Positions 1-6,210 of a DNA stretch of 9,708 bases are shown here, in pieces; position 1 is the stretch's first letter, and the number at the start of each line of letters is the position of its first letter. Source of the stretch: Bog-159 sp049520215. Its GTDB lineage: Bacteria > Acidobacteriota > Terriglobia > Bryobacterales > Bryobacteraceae. The notes beneath the pieces were generated by a model. It was not told the origin of the DNA. It made no database searches and was given only the letters and a program-made list of their open reading frames with translations. The DNA lies in assembly GCA_049520215.1 (NCBI GenBank), contig JBEKPZ010000378.1, forward strand, positions 1 through 9,708. Reading direction: 5' to 3'. The translations under genes and the position numbers were made by a program.

Positions 1-774
1 GCGCCTGAACACCTGCTCGCCGAACAGCGTAAACAGGATCTGCGCCGCGCCTCCTCCCGTCGCCCAACCCACCGACACCATGCCGATCCAGAACACCAGC
101 GGCGTGGCGCGGATGTATTCCAGCCCCTCGACGTATTCGCGCCAAGGCCGCACCAGCCCCCCCGCGCTGTTCCGCCCGCGCTCCGCCACGAAGCCGCCCG
201 GCGCACGCAACTGCCACACCGCAAATGCCGAGAAGACGAACGACAGCGAGTTGAGCGCGAACGCCCAGGCAAACCCCAGCCGCGCCACCGCGAACCCCGC
301 CAGCATGGTGCCCGCCGTGAGCGTAGCCCACTGGGTGGTCTGGGTGAGCGAGTTGGCCGTGTGCAGCTCGGCCTGGCTGGCGATCGCCGGCAAAATCGCC
401 GCGCGCCCGCTGGTGAAGAACGGCGAAACGAACATCAGCAGCCCGCTCAGCGTATAAAGCAGCCATGCGGAAGGATGCCGCACGGCGGCGATGAAGGCCA
501 GCGCCACCACCGCCCGGATCAAATCGCTGGCCAGCATGATCCGCCGCCGGTCGAAGCGGTCGAGCGCCACCCCCGCCACCGGTCCGGCCAGCACCGCCGG
601 GATCGCGCGCGCCAGCATCACCCCGCTCACCACCAGGCCCGACCTGGTCGCCGCCATCGCCAGGCTGAACACCGCGATGTTGTTGAAGTAGTCGCCCGTC
701 TCGCTCACCACCTGGCCCAGCCAGGTGAAGCGATAGTTCCGGTTGCGGCGCAGCAGATCGGTAAACTCCGGCAT
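1..774 (-). CDS. MFS transporter, N-terminal part (runs off the left edge)
   Basis: This is a secondary-active membrane transporter of the major facilitator superfamily; its substrate cannot be told from sequence. Reading the minus strand from the ATG at 774-772 gives 258 uninterrupted codons to the window edge, beginning MPEFTDLLRRNRNYRFTWLG. The long hydrophobic stretches look like at least five to six transmembrane helices. The loop after helix 2 contains the MFS motif-A-like segment GVALDRFDRRRIM (about residues 69-81), typical of the enterobactin-exporter-like MFS_3 group. A full protein would be about 400-420 residues, so roughly 60% is visible. No strong Shine-Dalgarno precedes the ATG. 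The gene is divergent from the HDOD gene with only 36 bp between start codons, so the two promoters must lie in or overlap the flanking coding ends. MFS family is secure; export of a drug or siderophore is only a family-based guess. Confidence 0.88.
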   Translation of the reverse strand, partial: MPEFTDLLRRNRNYRFTWLGQVVSETGDYFNNIAVFSLAMAATRSGLVVSGVMLARAIPAVLAGPVAGVALDRFDRRRIMLASDLIRAVVALAFIAAVRHPSAWLLYTLSGLLMFVSPFFTSGRAAILPAIASQAELHTANSLTQTTQWATLTAGTMLAGFAVARLGFAWAFALNSLSFVFSAFAVWQLRAPGGFVAERGRNSAGGLVRPWREYVEGLEYIRATPLVFWIGMVSVGWATGGGAAQILFTLFGEQVFRR

Positions 775-810
775 ATCTAAACGTAACCACAACCTTGATC
801 GCGGTGGCTA

Positions 811-1896
811 ATGTTCTCCAAACCGGCCGATAAGCACTACGTGAGCCAAAGTTCCGGGGAACTGAAGCAGCAAGACCGGAAAGGGCTGCTGGCCAGGATT
901 CCAGCCTTTCCGCCAATCGTGCTGCGATTGCTGGATCTGCTTGCGCGCGAAGATGTCGAGATCCGGGAACTCGTCGCGCTCATTTCCAGCGATCCCGCTT
1001 TCTCCGTCCAAATCCTGCAGGTCGCCAACTCCCCGCTATTCGGTTTCCGCTCTAAAATCGACAGCCTCCAGTCGGCCATGGTCGTGCTGGGCCTGCGCCG
1101 CATCCGTTCGCTTTGCATGACCGTCGCCACGTCCAATCACATGAAGGGCGTGCTGCATATCGAGGAACTAGCGCGCTGCTGGCGGCACATGTTGGCCTGC
1201 GCCCTGCTCACCGAGGAACTCGCGCACTCCTGCTCCGCCTTCGAAGACCGCGCCTATACCGCTGGCTTGCTGCACGATGTCGGCCGTCTGGGCTTGTTGC
1301 TCGCCTATCCGAAAGAGTACGCCGAACTGCTGCGTCACGCCGAACGGAATGCGCTGGAGCTGCTGGATCTCGAGCACCAGGAACTGGGCATGAATCATTG
1401 CGAGGCCGGCCGCGTATTGGCCGAGCATTGGAACCTGCCGCCGGATTTCCAAATCGTCGCCGCCCGCCATCACGATCCGCAGAGCAACGCCGCGGTGGAC
1501 CTGCTCACCTTGGTGCATCTCGGGTGCCGACTGGCTGATAGCCTGGGCTTCTGGGTGGTCGAGCCGCTGCAAGCCTTCTCCCCCGAGGAGATCCATCAGT
1601 CTCTTCCGCCGCTGCTTTCCAAGCGCCTCCGCTTCGACGTCGCCCGGTGGCGTCAAATCGTGGAACGCCGCATCCAGTGCTACGGAGACCCTGACGGCGG
1701 CACGCTGGAGGATCTACGGCAGGCTCCCGAGCCCACCAGCCAAGAGCCCGAAATGCCGGTGGCTTTACTGGCCAGGCTGCGCCAGCCCGACCCGAACGCG
1801 GCCAAATCCCTGCCTCGCGAACTCCTCATGCTGGTCGGTGTTGGGCTGGCGTTCACCCTCATCATCGTGGCCCTCGTCTATTTCGCGGTGAAGTAA
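811..1896 (+). CDS. HDOD-domain protein with C-terminal membrane anchor
   Basis: This 361-residue protein carries an HDOD domain, a variant of the HD phosphohydrolase fold used in bacterial signalling, often in motility, chemotaxis, cell-cycle or stress pathways. Catalytic activity is usually unproven in the family. The helical N-terminal half has the typical PAFPPIVLRLLDLL (about 31-44), SDPAFSVQILQVANSPLF (60-77) and a conserved VLGLRRIR (92-99). The HD-like half has W124/H126, H155-D156, a conserved ELGMNH block (191-196) and H220-H221. Most metal-ligand positions of HD enzymes are therefore retained, which is unusual enough to leave hydrolase activity possible. After about residue 285 comes a polar, proline-rich linker, and the last ~24 residues (338-361) form one hydrophobic helix, so the domain is probably tethered to the inner membrane facing the cytoplasm. 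The ATG at 811 has only a weak GGTGG upstream; a GTG at 841 is an alternative start. The gene ends 3 bp from the convergent selenoprotein gene. Confidence 0.9.
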   Translation: MFSKPADKHYVSQSSGELKQQDRKGLLARIPAFPPIVLRLLDLLAREDVEIRELVALISSDPAFSVQILQVANSPLFGFRSKIDSLQSAMVVLGLRRIRSLCMTVATSNHMKGVLHIEELARCWRHMLACALLTEELAHSCSAFEDRAYTAGLLHDVGRLGLLLAYPKEYAELLRHAERNALELLDLEHQELGMNHCEAGRVLAEHWNLPPDFQIVAARHHDPQSNAAVDLLTLVHLGCRLADSLGFWVVEPLQAFSPEEIHQSLPPLLSKRLRFDVARWRQIVERRIQCYGDPDGGTLEDLRQAPEPTSQEPEMPVALLARLRQPDPNAAKSLPRELLMLVGVGLAFTLIIVALVYFAVK

Positions 1897-1899
1897 AGG

Positions 1900-2460
1900 T
1901 CACTTTGGCAGCGGACAAAACGCCCCTTCCGAAAACCCTTCCGCCCCACACCCGAAAGCGTGATCGAAGCGCGCCCGGTAATTCTCCCACGCGATCGCCG
2001 AGGTCAGCTCCACTAACTGCCGCTCGTTGAAGCGCGCCCGCATCGCGTCGAATAAATCGTCCGCCAGTTCCACCGGTGTAGCCGTCATGGCCACTGCGTA
2101 ACGCAACGCCAGCTTCTCGACTTCGGTGAACTCGGCGCTGCCTTCAAAATCCACAAGCCCCATCAGCTTGGCCTCGGAAACGCCCGCTTTTCTGCCGACC
2201 GCAGAGCCGATGTCGATTCAAAACGGGCACCCGATCAGCATAGCCGCCTTGATCCCCACTAGCGCCTTCACCACCGGATCGACCGTCCGCATGGCCTCCT
2301 GTGCCAACTCCATGCCGCCCAGGGCCGCCAGCAACCGCGGCTGATGCGCGGTGATCCGCAGCGGATCCGGCACGTGCCCGATCTTCCGCCGCACGGCTGC
2401 ATAAAACGAGCGCGTGAACACGTCAGCCTGCTTATCTGCGATTCCCTCGATGCGTGCCAT
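1900..2460 (-). CDS. AhpD/carboxymuconolactone-decarboxylase-like selenoprotein (CxxU), read through in-frame UGA
   Basis: Reading the minus strand from ATG 2460-2458 gives 80 residues ending IGCPF, then TGA (2220-2218), then 105 residues in the same frame to a TGA at 1902-1900. The join reads IGCPF-[UGA]-IDIGSAVGRKAGVSEAKL, exactly the CMD/AhpD active-site region, where the family has GCxFC. The UGA thus replaces the second Cys of the CxxC motif and is best read as selenocysteine at residue 81, giving a 186-residue redox protein. A GGUC-loop hairpin (2205-2191) just downstream fits a bacterial SECIS. The N-terminal half (MRTVDPVVKALVGIKAAMLI) and C-terminal half (AIAWENYRARFDHAFG, then EGFSEGAFCPLP with Cys182) look conserved and under selection, not decayed. 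AhpD-like members normally reduce peroxides or disulfides; no substrate is implied here. An AGGA ten bases before the ATG is a fair ribosome site. It lies 59 bp after the Gfo/Idh gene on the same strand. Alternatives: a sequencing error (TGC/TGT to TGA) or a recent nonsense mutation. Confidence 0.85.
2191..2205 (-). promoter_or_regulatory. Candidate bacterial SECIS hairpin for selenocysteine insertion
   Basis: In the mRNA (minus strand) UCUGC pairs perfectly with GCAGA around the loop GGUCG. Counting the U of the UGA as 1, the stem occupies 16-20 and 26-30 and the loop is 21-25, with the GU at 22-23. In the E. coli fdhF SECIS the GU of a GGUC loop is at 23-24, so position and loop sequence nearly match. 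A uridine at 16 or 18 could serve the role of the bulged U17. A possible lower helix (UCGG 11-14 with CCGA 44-47) is interrupted by a large asymmetric loop, so only the apical part is well supported. Confidence 0.7.
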
Positions 2461-2484
2461 ACTTCGATTGTCCTACGTGGGGCA

Positions 2485-2527
2485 GGCTGTCAGCCGGGGT
2501 GCCCTCTGGGCCCGGCCTCTCAGGCCG
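2485..2527. repeat. Cluster of three small GC-rich hairpins (REP-like) between Gfo/Idh and selenoprotein genes
   Basis: Three inverted repeats follow one another: GGCT-GTC-AGCC (2485-2495), GCCC-TCT-GGGC (2501-2511) and CGGCC-TCTCA-GGCCG (2513-2527). They fill most of the 59-bp gap between the Gfo/Idh stop and the selenoprotein start, and the last one includes the Gfo/Idh stop codon (TGA at 2522-2520). No U-run follows any stem on the minus strand, so a classical intrinsic terminator is not supported. The motif style resembles dispersed palindromic repeats of GC-rich soil bacteria. It could act as an mRNA-stability or attenuation element. Copy number elsewhere in the genome cannot be seen from here. 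Confidence 0.5.
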
Positions 2528-3731
2528 CCCCGACGGCCTTGATATCAACCGGCACGCCGCCCTCCAAAATCGACCGCCGGCCGGCTTCGATCACTCGCTC
2601 GTTGAAGCTGCTGTTGCGCGGCGTCGCCATGATACCGGCGCGATCGAACTCGTCGAGCAACTCGCAGCGGCGCTCGTCCGGCGCGGACTCCAGCCGAATC
2701 ATGCTCGACACGATGTAATCGACCGAGCGATACCCGTAACCTACCGGCGTCAGTCCTTCAACGCCTAAGTCCACATACTGGAAGTAATCGGGACTGGGCT
2801 CGGCGTAGACGGTCGCGCCGGGCGAATCCGGCCTGCGCGTGTAACTGTGCTTCAGGCCGCGGTACTGATCCGAGTGTTCCAGCAGCGCGCCCTGGTCCTC
2901 TCCGCCGCAGTAGAGCGTCAGGCCCTGCGTGTTCGTGCCGGGCGCATCGTCGGGAAAGCCGAGGCCATTCTGCACGTTCAGGCATGCGCCATTGCTCCAG
3001 ACAACGCGCGCGTCGGTCCACAGGAAGCCTTCGTTGCCGTTGGGGAAGCGGTCGCGCACGCCGTACACGCTCACCGCGACCGGCAGCAGTCCGGTGATGA
3101 AGTGGACCAGGTCCACATAGTGACAGCCGATGTAGGTGAAGGCGTCCGAGTGCGCGGTGGTCATCCAGTTCTGGAAATTGGAGTGGCGGTAATACCATTT
3201 CTCGAACAGCCGTGCGGCGCCCAGGCGGAACTCGCCGAACCTGCCCGCGCGATATTCGCGGCGCGCCATCAGGCTGCGGTCGTCGAAGCGCTTGTGATAT
3301 TCGACGGCGACCAACAGGGCGCGGGCGCGGGCCTCGCGCTCGATGGCGGCGGCGTGGCGGTATTCGAGCACCAGCGGCTTAACGCACAGCACGTGCTGAT
3401 CGCGCGCGAGCGCGGCCATCGCCACTCCGTAATGAAGCTGGTCGGGCACGGCCACTACGACGATCTGGCGCGGCGGAAGCGCGGCGATGGCTTCGCGGTA
3501 GAGCTCCGGTTGAGGAGGGCCGTCGCGATCCGGCCAGGCGCGGAAGGACTGGCCGGGGAACGCGCGCAGCAGCGTTTCCGCGCGCGCCAAATCCCGCACG
3601 GTACCGAAGCGCGACGCGCACACGGCGATCGGGCCGAGGCGGCCCTGGCGCTGGATGTGGTAGAGCGAAGGCAAAAGCTGATCGTGCGTGATCATGCCGC
3701 CGCCCACGATCAGGATTTGCGGGCCGGACAT
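2520..3731 (-). CDS. Gfo/Idh/MocA family NAD(P)-dependent oxidoreductase
   Basis: This 403-residue cytosolic protein is a two-domain dehydrogenase of the family acting on sugars, inositols and related polyols or cyclic compounds. The N-terminal Rossmann fold opens with ILIVGGGMITHD (residues 6-17), carrying the glycine-rich nucleotide-binding loop. A second strand ends VVVAVPDQLHYGVAMAAL, the usual place where the family contacts the cofactor. VLCVKPLVLE follows and matches the family's EKPL motif with E replaced by V, the catalytic lysine kept. The C-terminal alpha/beta domain begins near EYHKRFDD and includes the conserved HYVDLVHFITG block, whose Asp/His region usually lies in the active site. 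Its ATG (3731-3729) shares one base with the TGA of the upstream aminotransferase, implying translational coupling. Its last codons and stop lie within a GGCC hairpin repeat. The family is secure; the substrate is unknown, with coupling to an aminotransferase suggesting an amino-sugar or amino-cyclitol-like compound (inference). Confidence 0.9.
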   Translation of the reverse strand: MSGPQILIVGGGMITHDQLLPSLYHIQRQGRLGPIAVCASRFGTVRDLARAETLLRAFPGQSFRAWPDRDGPPQPELYREAIAALPPRQIVVVAVPDQLHYGVAMAALARDQHVLCVKPLVLEYRHAAAIEREARARALLVAVEYHKRFDDRSLMARREYRAGRFGEFRLGAARLFEKWYYRHSNFQNWMTTAHSDAFTYIGCHYVDLVHFITGLLPVAVSVYGVRDRFPNGNEGFLWTDARVVWSNGACLNVQNGLGFPDDAPGTNTQGLTLYCGGEDQGALLEHSDQYRGLKHSYTRRPDSPGATVYAEPSPDYFQYVDLGVEGLTPVGYGYRSVDYIVSSMIRLESAPDERRCELLDEFDRAGIMATPRNSSFNERVIEAGRRSILEGGVPVDIKAVGAA

Positions 3732-5113
3732 CAGGCCGCCCCAGCCTGCGCGCCCACGGCTTCGGCGAAGGCCTCTTCGAACGCGGCGAAACTATCGAGG
3801 ATGGCGGCTTCGGTGATCGTCAGCGGCGGGCAGATCTTGATGGTGGCGCCGCCGTGGCCCACCGGGCTGAACATCAGCACCCCCTTTTCGACTGCGCGAC
3901 GGACCACGTCCCCCGCCAGGCCGGCGTCCGGCTCTTTCGTGCCGGGGACGACACAGGCAACGCCGACGACCAGGCCTTTGCCCTCCACCCGCCCGATCTG
4001 GGGAGTCCGCGAGGCCAGCGCGCAGAGCTTCTGGTGCAGCAGGCCGCCCATGCGGCGGGAGTTCCCGGCGAGATCCTCACGCAGGATCAAATCGATGGAG
4101 GCGAGGGCCGCCGCACAACACACGGGATTTCCGGTGTGAGTGGATGTCATGCTGCCGGCGGGTTGCAGGTCCATGATGCTTGGGCTGCCGGCGACCGCGG
4201 CCAGCGGCAGCGAGCTGGAGATGCCCTTTCCAAACAGCGCCAGATCCGGCACGATGCCGTAGTGCTCGAAGCCCCACAGCGTGCCGGTGCGGCCGAAGCC
4301 GGCCTGCACTTCGTCGCACACCAGCAAGGCTTTGTGGCCGTTGCACCACGACCGCAGATCGCGCATGTAGGCCGCGGGCGCGAAAGCCGCGCTGCCGCCC
4401 TGGTAAGTCTCCAGGATCACGCCCGCGACGTTCTGCGGCTCGATGGAATTTTCGCGCACGCTGCGCTCGAACAGACCGAAGGACGTATCGGGTGTGCGGT
4501 AGCCATCGGGAAAGGGCGCCTGCACGAAGCCCGCATCCAGGTTCACAATCCACTCCTTCAAGGCGGGAATGCCGCCCGCCTGCTGCGCGCCGAGCGTGCG
4601 GCCGTGGAAAGCCTCGCCGAAGGACACGATCACGTTCTTGGAGCGGCCGCCCGATTTCACGCCGTGCGTGCGGCACAGCTTGATGGCGCACTCCACAGCC
4701 TCCGAGCCGGTGGTGAGCAGGAAGACCTTCTTCAGCGGCTCGGGAAGAATGGAGACCAGCTTCTCGACCAGCCGCGTGCGAATCTCGCTGGGGAAGCAAT
4801 AGTTCGTCAGCAGGTGCGCGGAAGCTTGCGCGACGATGGCGTCCACGACCTCCTGCCGGCCGTGGCCGGCGTTGGCGATCAGGACGCCGGAGGACCAGTC
4901 CACCCACTGGTTGCCCCAGGCGTCGGAAACCTGGAAGCCTTCGGCGCGGTGCCATACAATGGGCGGCTGCCCGCGCATGGCGATGGGCTCGCAGGCGTGC
5001 AGGCGCTCCAGGATGGGCAGCGACTCGGGGACCGGCAGATCCGTTACGATTCTGCGGTAGGGCGTCTCCACGCGGGGGACGGCCCGGGGGACCATGCTGT
5101 ATTCTCTTGCCAT
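3731..5113 (-). CDS. Class-III pyridoxal-phosphate aminotransferase
   Basis: A 460-residue fold-type I PLP enzyme, family of 4-aminobutyrate, acetylornithine and diaminobutyrate transaminases, that moves an amino group between an omega-amine or amino acid and a 2-oxo acid. Seen in order: SSGVLIANAGHG (74-85), TTGSEAVE (134-141, phosphate grip), FHGRT (169-173, ring stacking), VCDEVQAGFGRTG (265-277, Asp267 to the pyridine N), LFGKGISS (293-300, Lys296 the probable Schiff-base lysine) and THTGNPVCCAAAL further on. All key residues are present. The frame is open from an ATG at 5170, but the start at 5113 is preferred: it gives MAREYSMVPRAVPR, has AAAGGT about 10 nt upstream, and avoids overlap with the divergent plus-strand gene. 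It is followed with a one-base overlap by the Gfo/Idh gene. The exact substrate is not assignable; a gabT-like or amino-sugar transaminase role is possible. Confidence 0.92.
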   Translation of the reverse strand: MAREYSMVPRAVPRVETPYRRIVTDLPVPESLPILERLHACEPIAMRGQPPIVWHRAEGFQVSDAWGNQWVDWSSGVLIANAGHGRQEVVDAIVAQASAHLLTNYCFPSEIRTRLVEKLVSILPEPLKKVFLLTTGSEAVECAIKLCRTHGVKSGGRSKNVIVSFGEAFHGRTLGAQQAGGIPALKEWIVNLDAGFVQAPFPDGYRTPDTSFGLFERSVRENSIEPQNVAGVILETYQGGSAAFAPAAYMRDLRSWCNGHKALLVCDEVQAGFGRTGTLWGFEHYGIVPDLALFGKGISSSLPLAAVAGSPSIMDLQPAGSMTSTHTGNPVCCAAALASIDLILREDLAGNSRRMGGLLHQKLCALASRTPQIGRVEGKGLVVGVACVVPGTKEPDAGLAGDVVRRAVEKGVLMFSPVGHGGATIKICPPLTITEAAILDSFAAFEEAFAEAVGAQAGAA

Positions 5114-5138
5114 AATCTGGCGACCTTTTATTTTCCGG

Positions 5139-5144
5139 TATAAT
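5139..5144 (+). promoter_or_regulatory. Candidate -10 box TATAAT in the divergent intergenic region
   Basis: A perfect TATAAT lies in an AT-rich island within otherwise GC-rich sequence between the aminotransferase (minus) and the TfoX-like gene (plus). The -35 region 17 bp upstream (around 5117-5122) is poor. If it is a real -10, transcription starts near 5150, and the ATG at 5143 that overlaps the box could not be the translation start. On the opposite strand TTGCCA and GAAAAT with a 17-bp spacer (within about 5128-5156) could serve the aminotransferase unit, but this is weaker. Confidence 0.4.
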
Positions 5145-5616
5145 GCTTCACGTGGCAAGCGTAGCACCACGCCGTCGTAAGACGTCCGCGCTCCCGGTGG
5201 ACGACAATCCCTTCGCCGTGAGGCCGCGCAAGCCGGTCCAGCACGCGTTCGTGCTCGATGCGCTCGCGCCGCTGTCGCCCGCGACCCGCTCCATGTTCGG
5301 CTGTCTCGCGGTCTACGTTGGGCCGCAGATTGTCCTCATCTTGCGCGACAAACCCGGCGATACCGATAACGGAGTGTGGCTGTGCACCACAAAAGAGCAC
5401 CACGAAAGTCTGCGACGCGAGTTCCCGAACATGCGATCCATTCAGGTATTCGGCAACAAGGTAACCGGCTGGCAAGTCCTCCCGTCCGAAGCGCCGGATT
5501 TCGAGGAGGCGGCCCTGCGCGCCTGCGAGCTGATCGTCGCCAGCGACCCCCGGATCGGGAAGGTGCCGGGGGCGCGCCGGGCCTCGCGATCGCGCGCCAG
5601 CCGGGCTGCAAAATAG
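5143..5616 (+). CDS. Small TfoX-N-like protein of unknown function
   Basis: Up to 157 residues, soluble, with no signal peptide. The central part, LDALAPLSPATRSMFGCLAV followed by YVGPQIVLILRDKPGDTDNG and VWLCTTKEHHESLRREFP, resembles the N-terminal domain of TfoX/Sxy proteins, which have a Met-Phe-Gly turn followed by two strands. The second half (MRSIQVFGNKVTGWQV, then an acidic helix EEAALRACELIV) is not a standard TfoX C-terminal domain. The C-terminus is a basic Arg/Ala/Ser tail that could touch nucleic acid. I do not know its function, and TfoX homology is suggestive only. The start is uncertain: ATG 5143 overlaps a TATAAT box and has no Shine-Dalgarno, GTG 5152 would be nearly leaderless, and GTG 5197 is possible; the first ~25 residues look unconserved. 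Its stop codon lies in the ribosome-binding site of thpR, so the two genes are coupled. Confidence 0.7.
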   Translation: MLHVASVAPRRRKTSALPVDDNPFAVRPRKPVQHAFVLDALAPLSPATRSMFGCLAVYVGPQIVLILRDKPGDTDNGVWLCTTKEHHESLRREFPNMRSIQVFGNKVTGWQVLPSEAPDFEEAALRACELIVASDPRIGKVPGARRASRSRASRAAK

Positions 5617-5624
5617 GAGCGCGG

Positions 5625-6170
5625 CTGCGATTGTTCACCGGTTTGGACCTTTCCTCCGAAGTGGTCCGCGCCCTCGACGCGCTGCTGGATCGGCTCCGCC
5701 CGGCGGCGCACCTCAAGTGGAGCCCGCCCGCGAATCTGCACATCACTACCCGCTTCATCGGCGAATGGCCCGCCGAGCGCCTGCCGGATCTGCGCGCCGC
5801 TCTCGGTGGAATCCCCAGCCATCCGCCCATTCCGATTCGCATCCGCAACCTGGGTTTCTTTCCCAACCCGCACTCCCCGCGCGTCTTCTGGGCGGGCGTT
5901 GAGGCCGCGCCGGATCTGGTGACCCTGGCCTCGGAAACCGATCGCGCCCTCGAACCGCTGGGTCTTGTGCCGGAAGGCCGCCCCTTTAGTCCGCACCTGA
6001 CGCTGGCGCGCATCAAGCAACCGGTGCCCCTGCAAGAACTGCGCGAGGCCATCGCCGCGCTGCCATCGCTCGATTTCGGCGGCTTCAACGCGGACCGTTT
6101 CTTTCTTTACGAGAGCCGCCTGGGTCCGGCCGGCTCCGTCTACACGAAACTCGCGGAGTTTCCGCTTTAA
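5625..6170 (+). CDS. thpR: RNA 2',3'-cyclic phosphodiesterase (ThpR/LigT family), probable CTG start
   Basis: A member of the 2H phosphoesterase superfamily that opens 2',3'-cyclic phosphates at RNA ends to 2'-phosphates; the archetype was first noted as a 2'-5' RNA ligase. Both signature HxTx motifs are present: HITT at residues 39-42 and HLTL at 124-127, each flanked by the usual context (NLHITTRFIGE and FSPHLTLARIK). The length, 181 residues, is normal. The open frame extends upstream to 5376 across the preceding gene, but homology begins at the LRLFTGLDL segment. The family typically starts MRLF. Here the codon in that place is CTG at 5625, with TAGGAG five bases upstream, so CTG is the likely initiator; TTG at 5631 is the alternative. 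The Shine-Dalgarno overlaps the TAG of the previous gene. The enzyme is cytosolic; its physiological RNA substrate is unknown in most bacteria. Confidence 0.9.
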   Translation: MRLFTGLDLSSEVVRALDALLDRLRPAAHLKWSPPANLHITTRFIGEWPAERLPDLRAALGGIPSHPPIPIRIRNLGFFPNPHSPRVFWAGVEAAPDLVTLASETDRALEPLGLVPEGRPFSPHLTLARIKQPVPLQELREAIAALPSLDFGGFNADRFFLYESRLGPAGSVYTKLAEFPL

Positions 6171-6210
6171 AGCTGCGGTGGCAGCGGTATCATGGGGCAA
6201 GGAGAGCCTG

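Noticed and set aside
80..780. Plus-strand open frames in the first 780 bases.
   Set aside because: They are shadows of the edge-crossing MFS gene on the minus strand, which has transmembrane helices and a motif-A-like loop.
1897..1899. A bidirectional terminator between the convergent HDOD and selenoprotein genes.
   Set aside because: The stop codons are 3 bp apart and I find no stem-loop with a T-run on either side.
1900..2163. A separate small gene starting at the ATG at 2163 in the 3' half of the CMD-like gene.
   Set aside because: It lacks the N-terminal helices and the CxxU site needed for the fold, and the 18 codons before it are conserved family sequence continuous with the first half; one read-through gene explains it better.
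2847..4139. A 430-codon open frame on the plus strand opposite the Gfo/Idh and aminotransferase genes.
   Set aside because: It runs across two well-recognised minus-strand enzymes, has no recognisable domain and shows the Ala/Arg/His-rich composition of antisense frames in GC-rich DNA.
3854..5143. A 429-codon open frame on the plus strand opposite the aminotransferase.
   Set aside because: It is antisense to a gene with complete catalytic motifs, and its translation has no family features.
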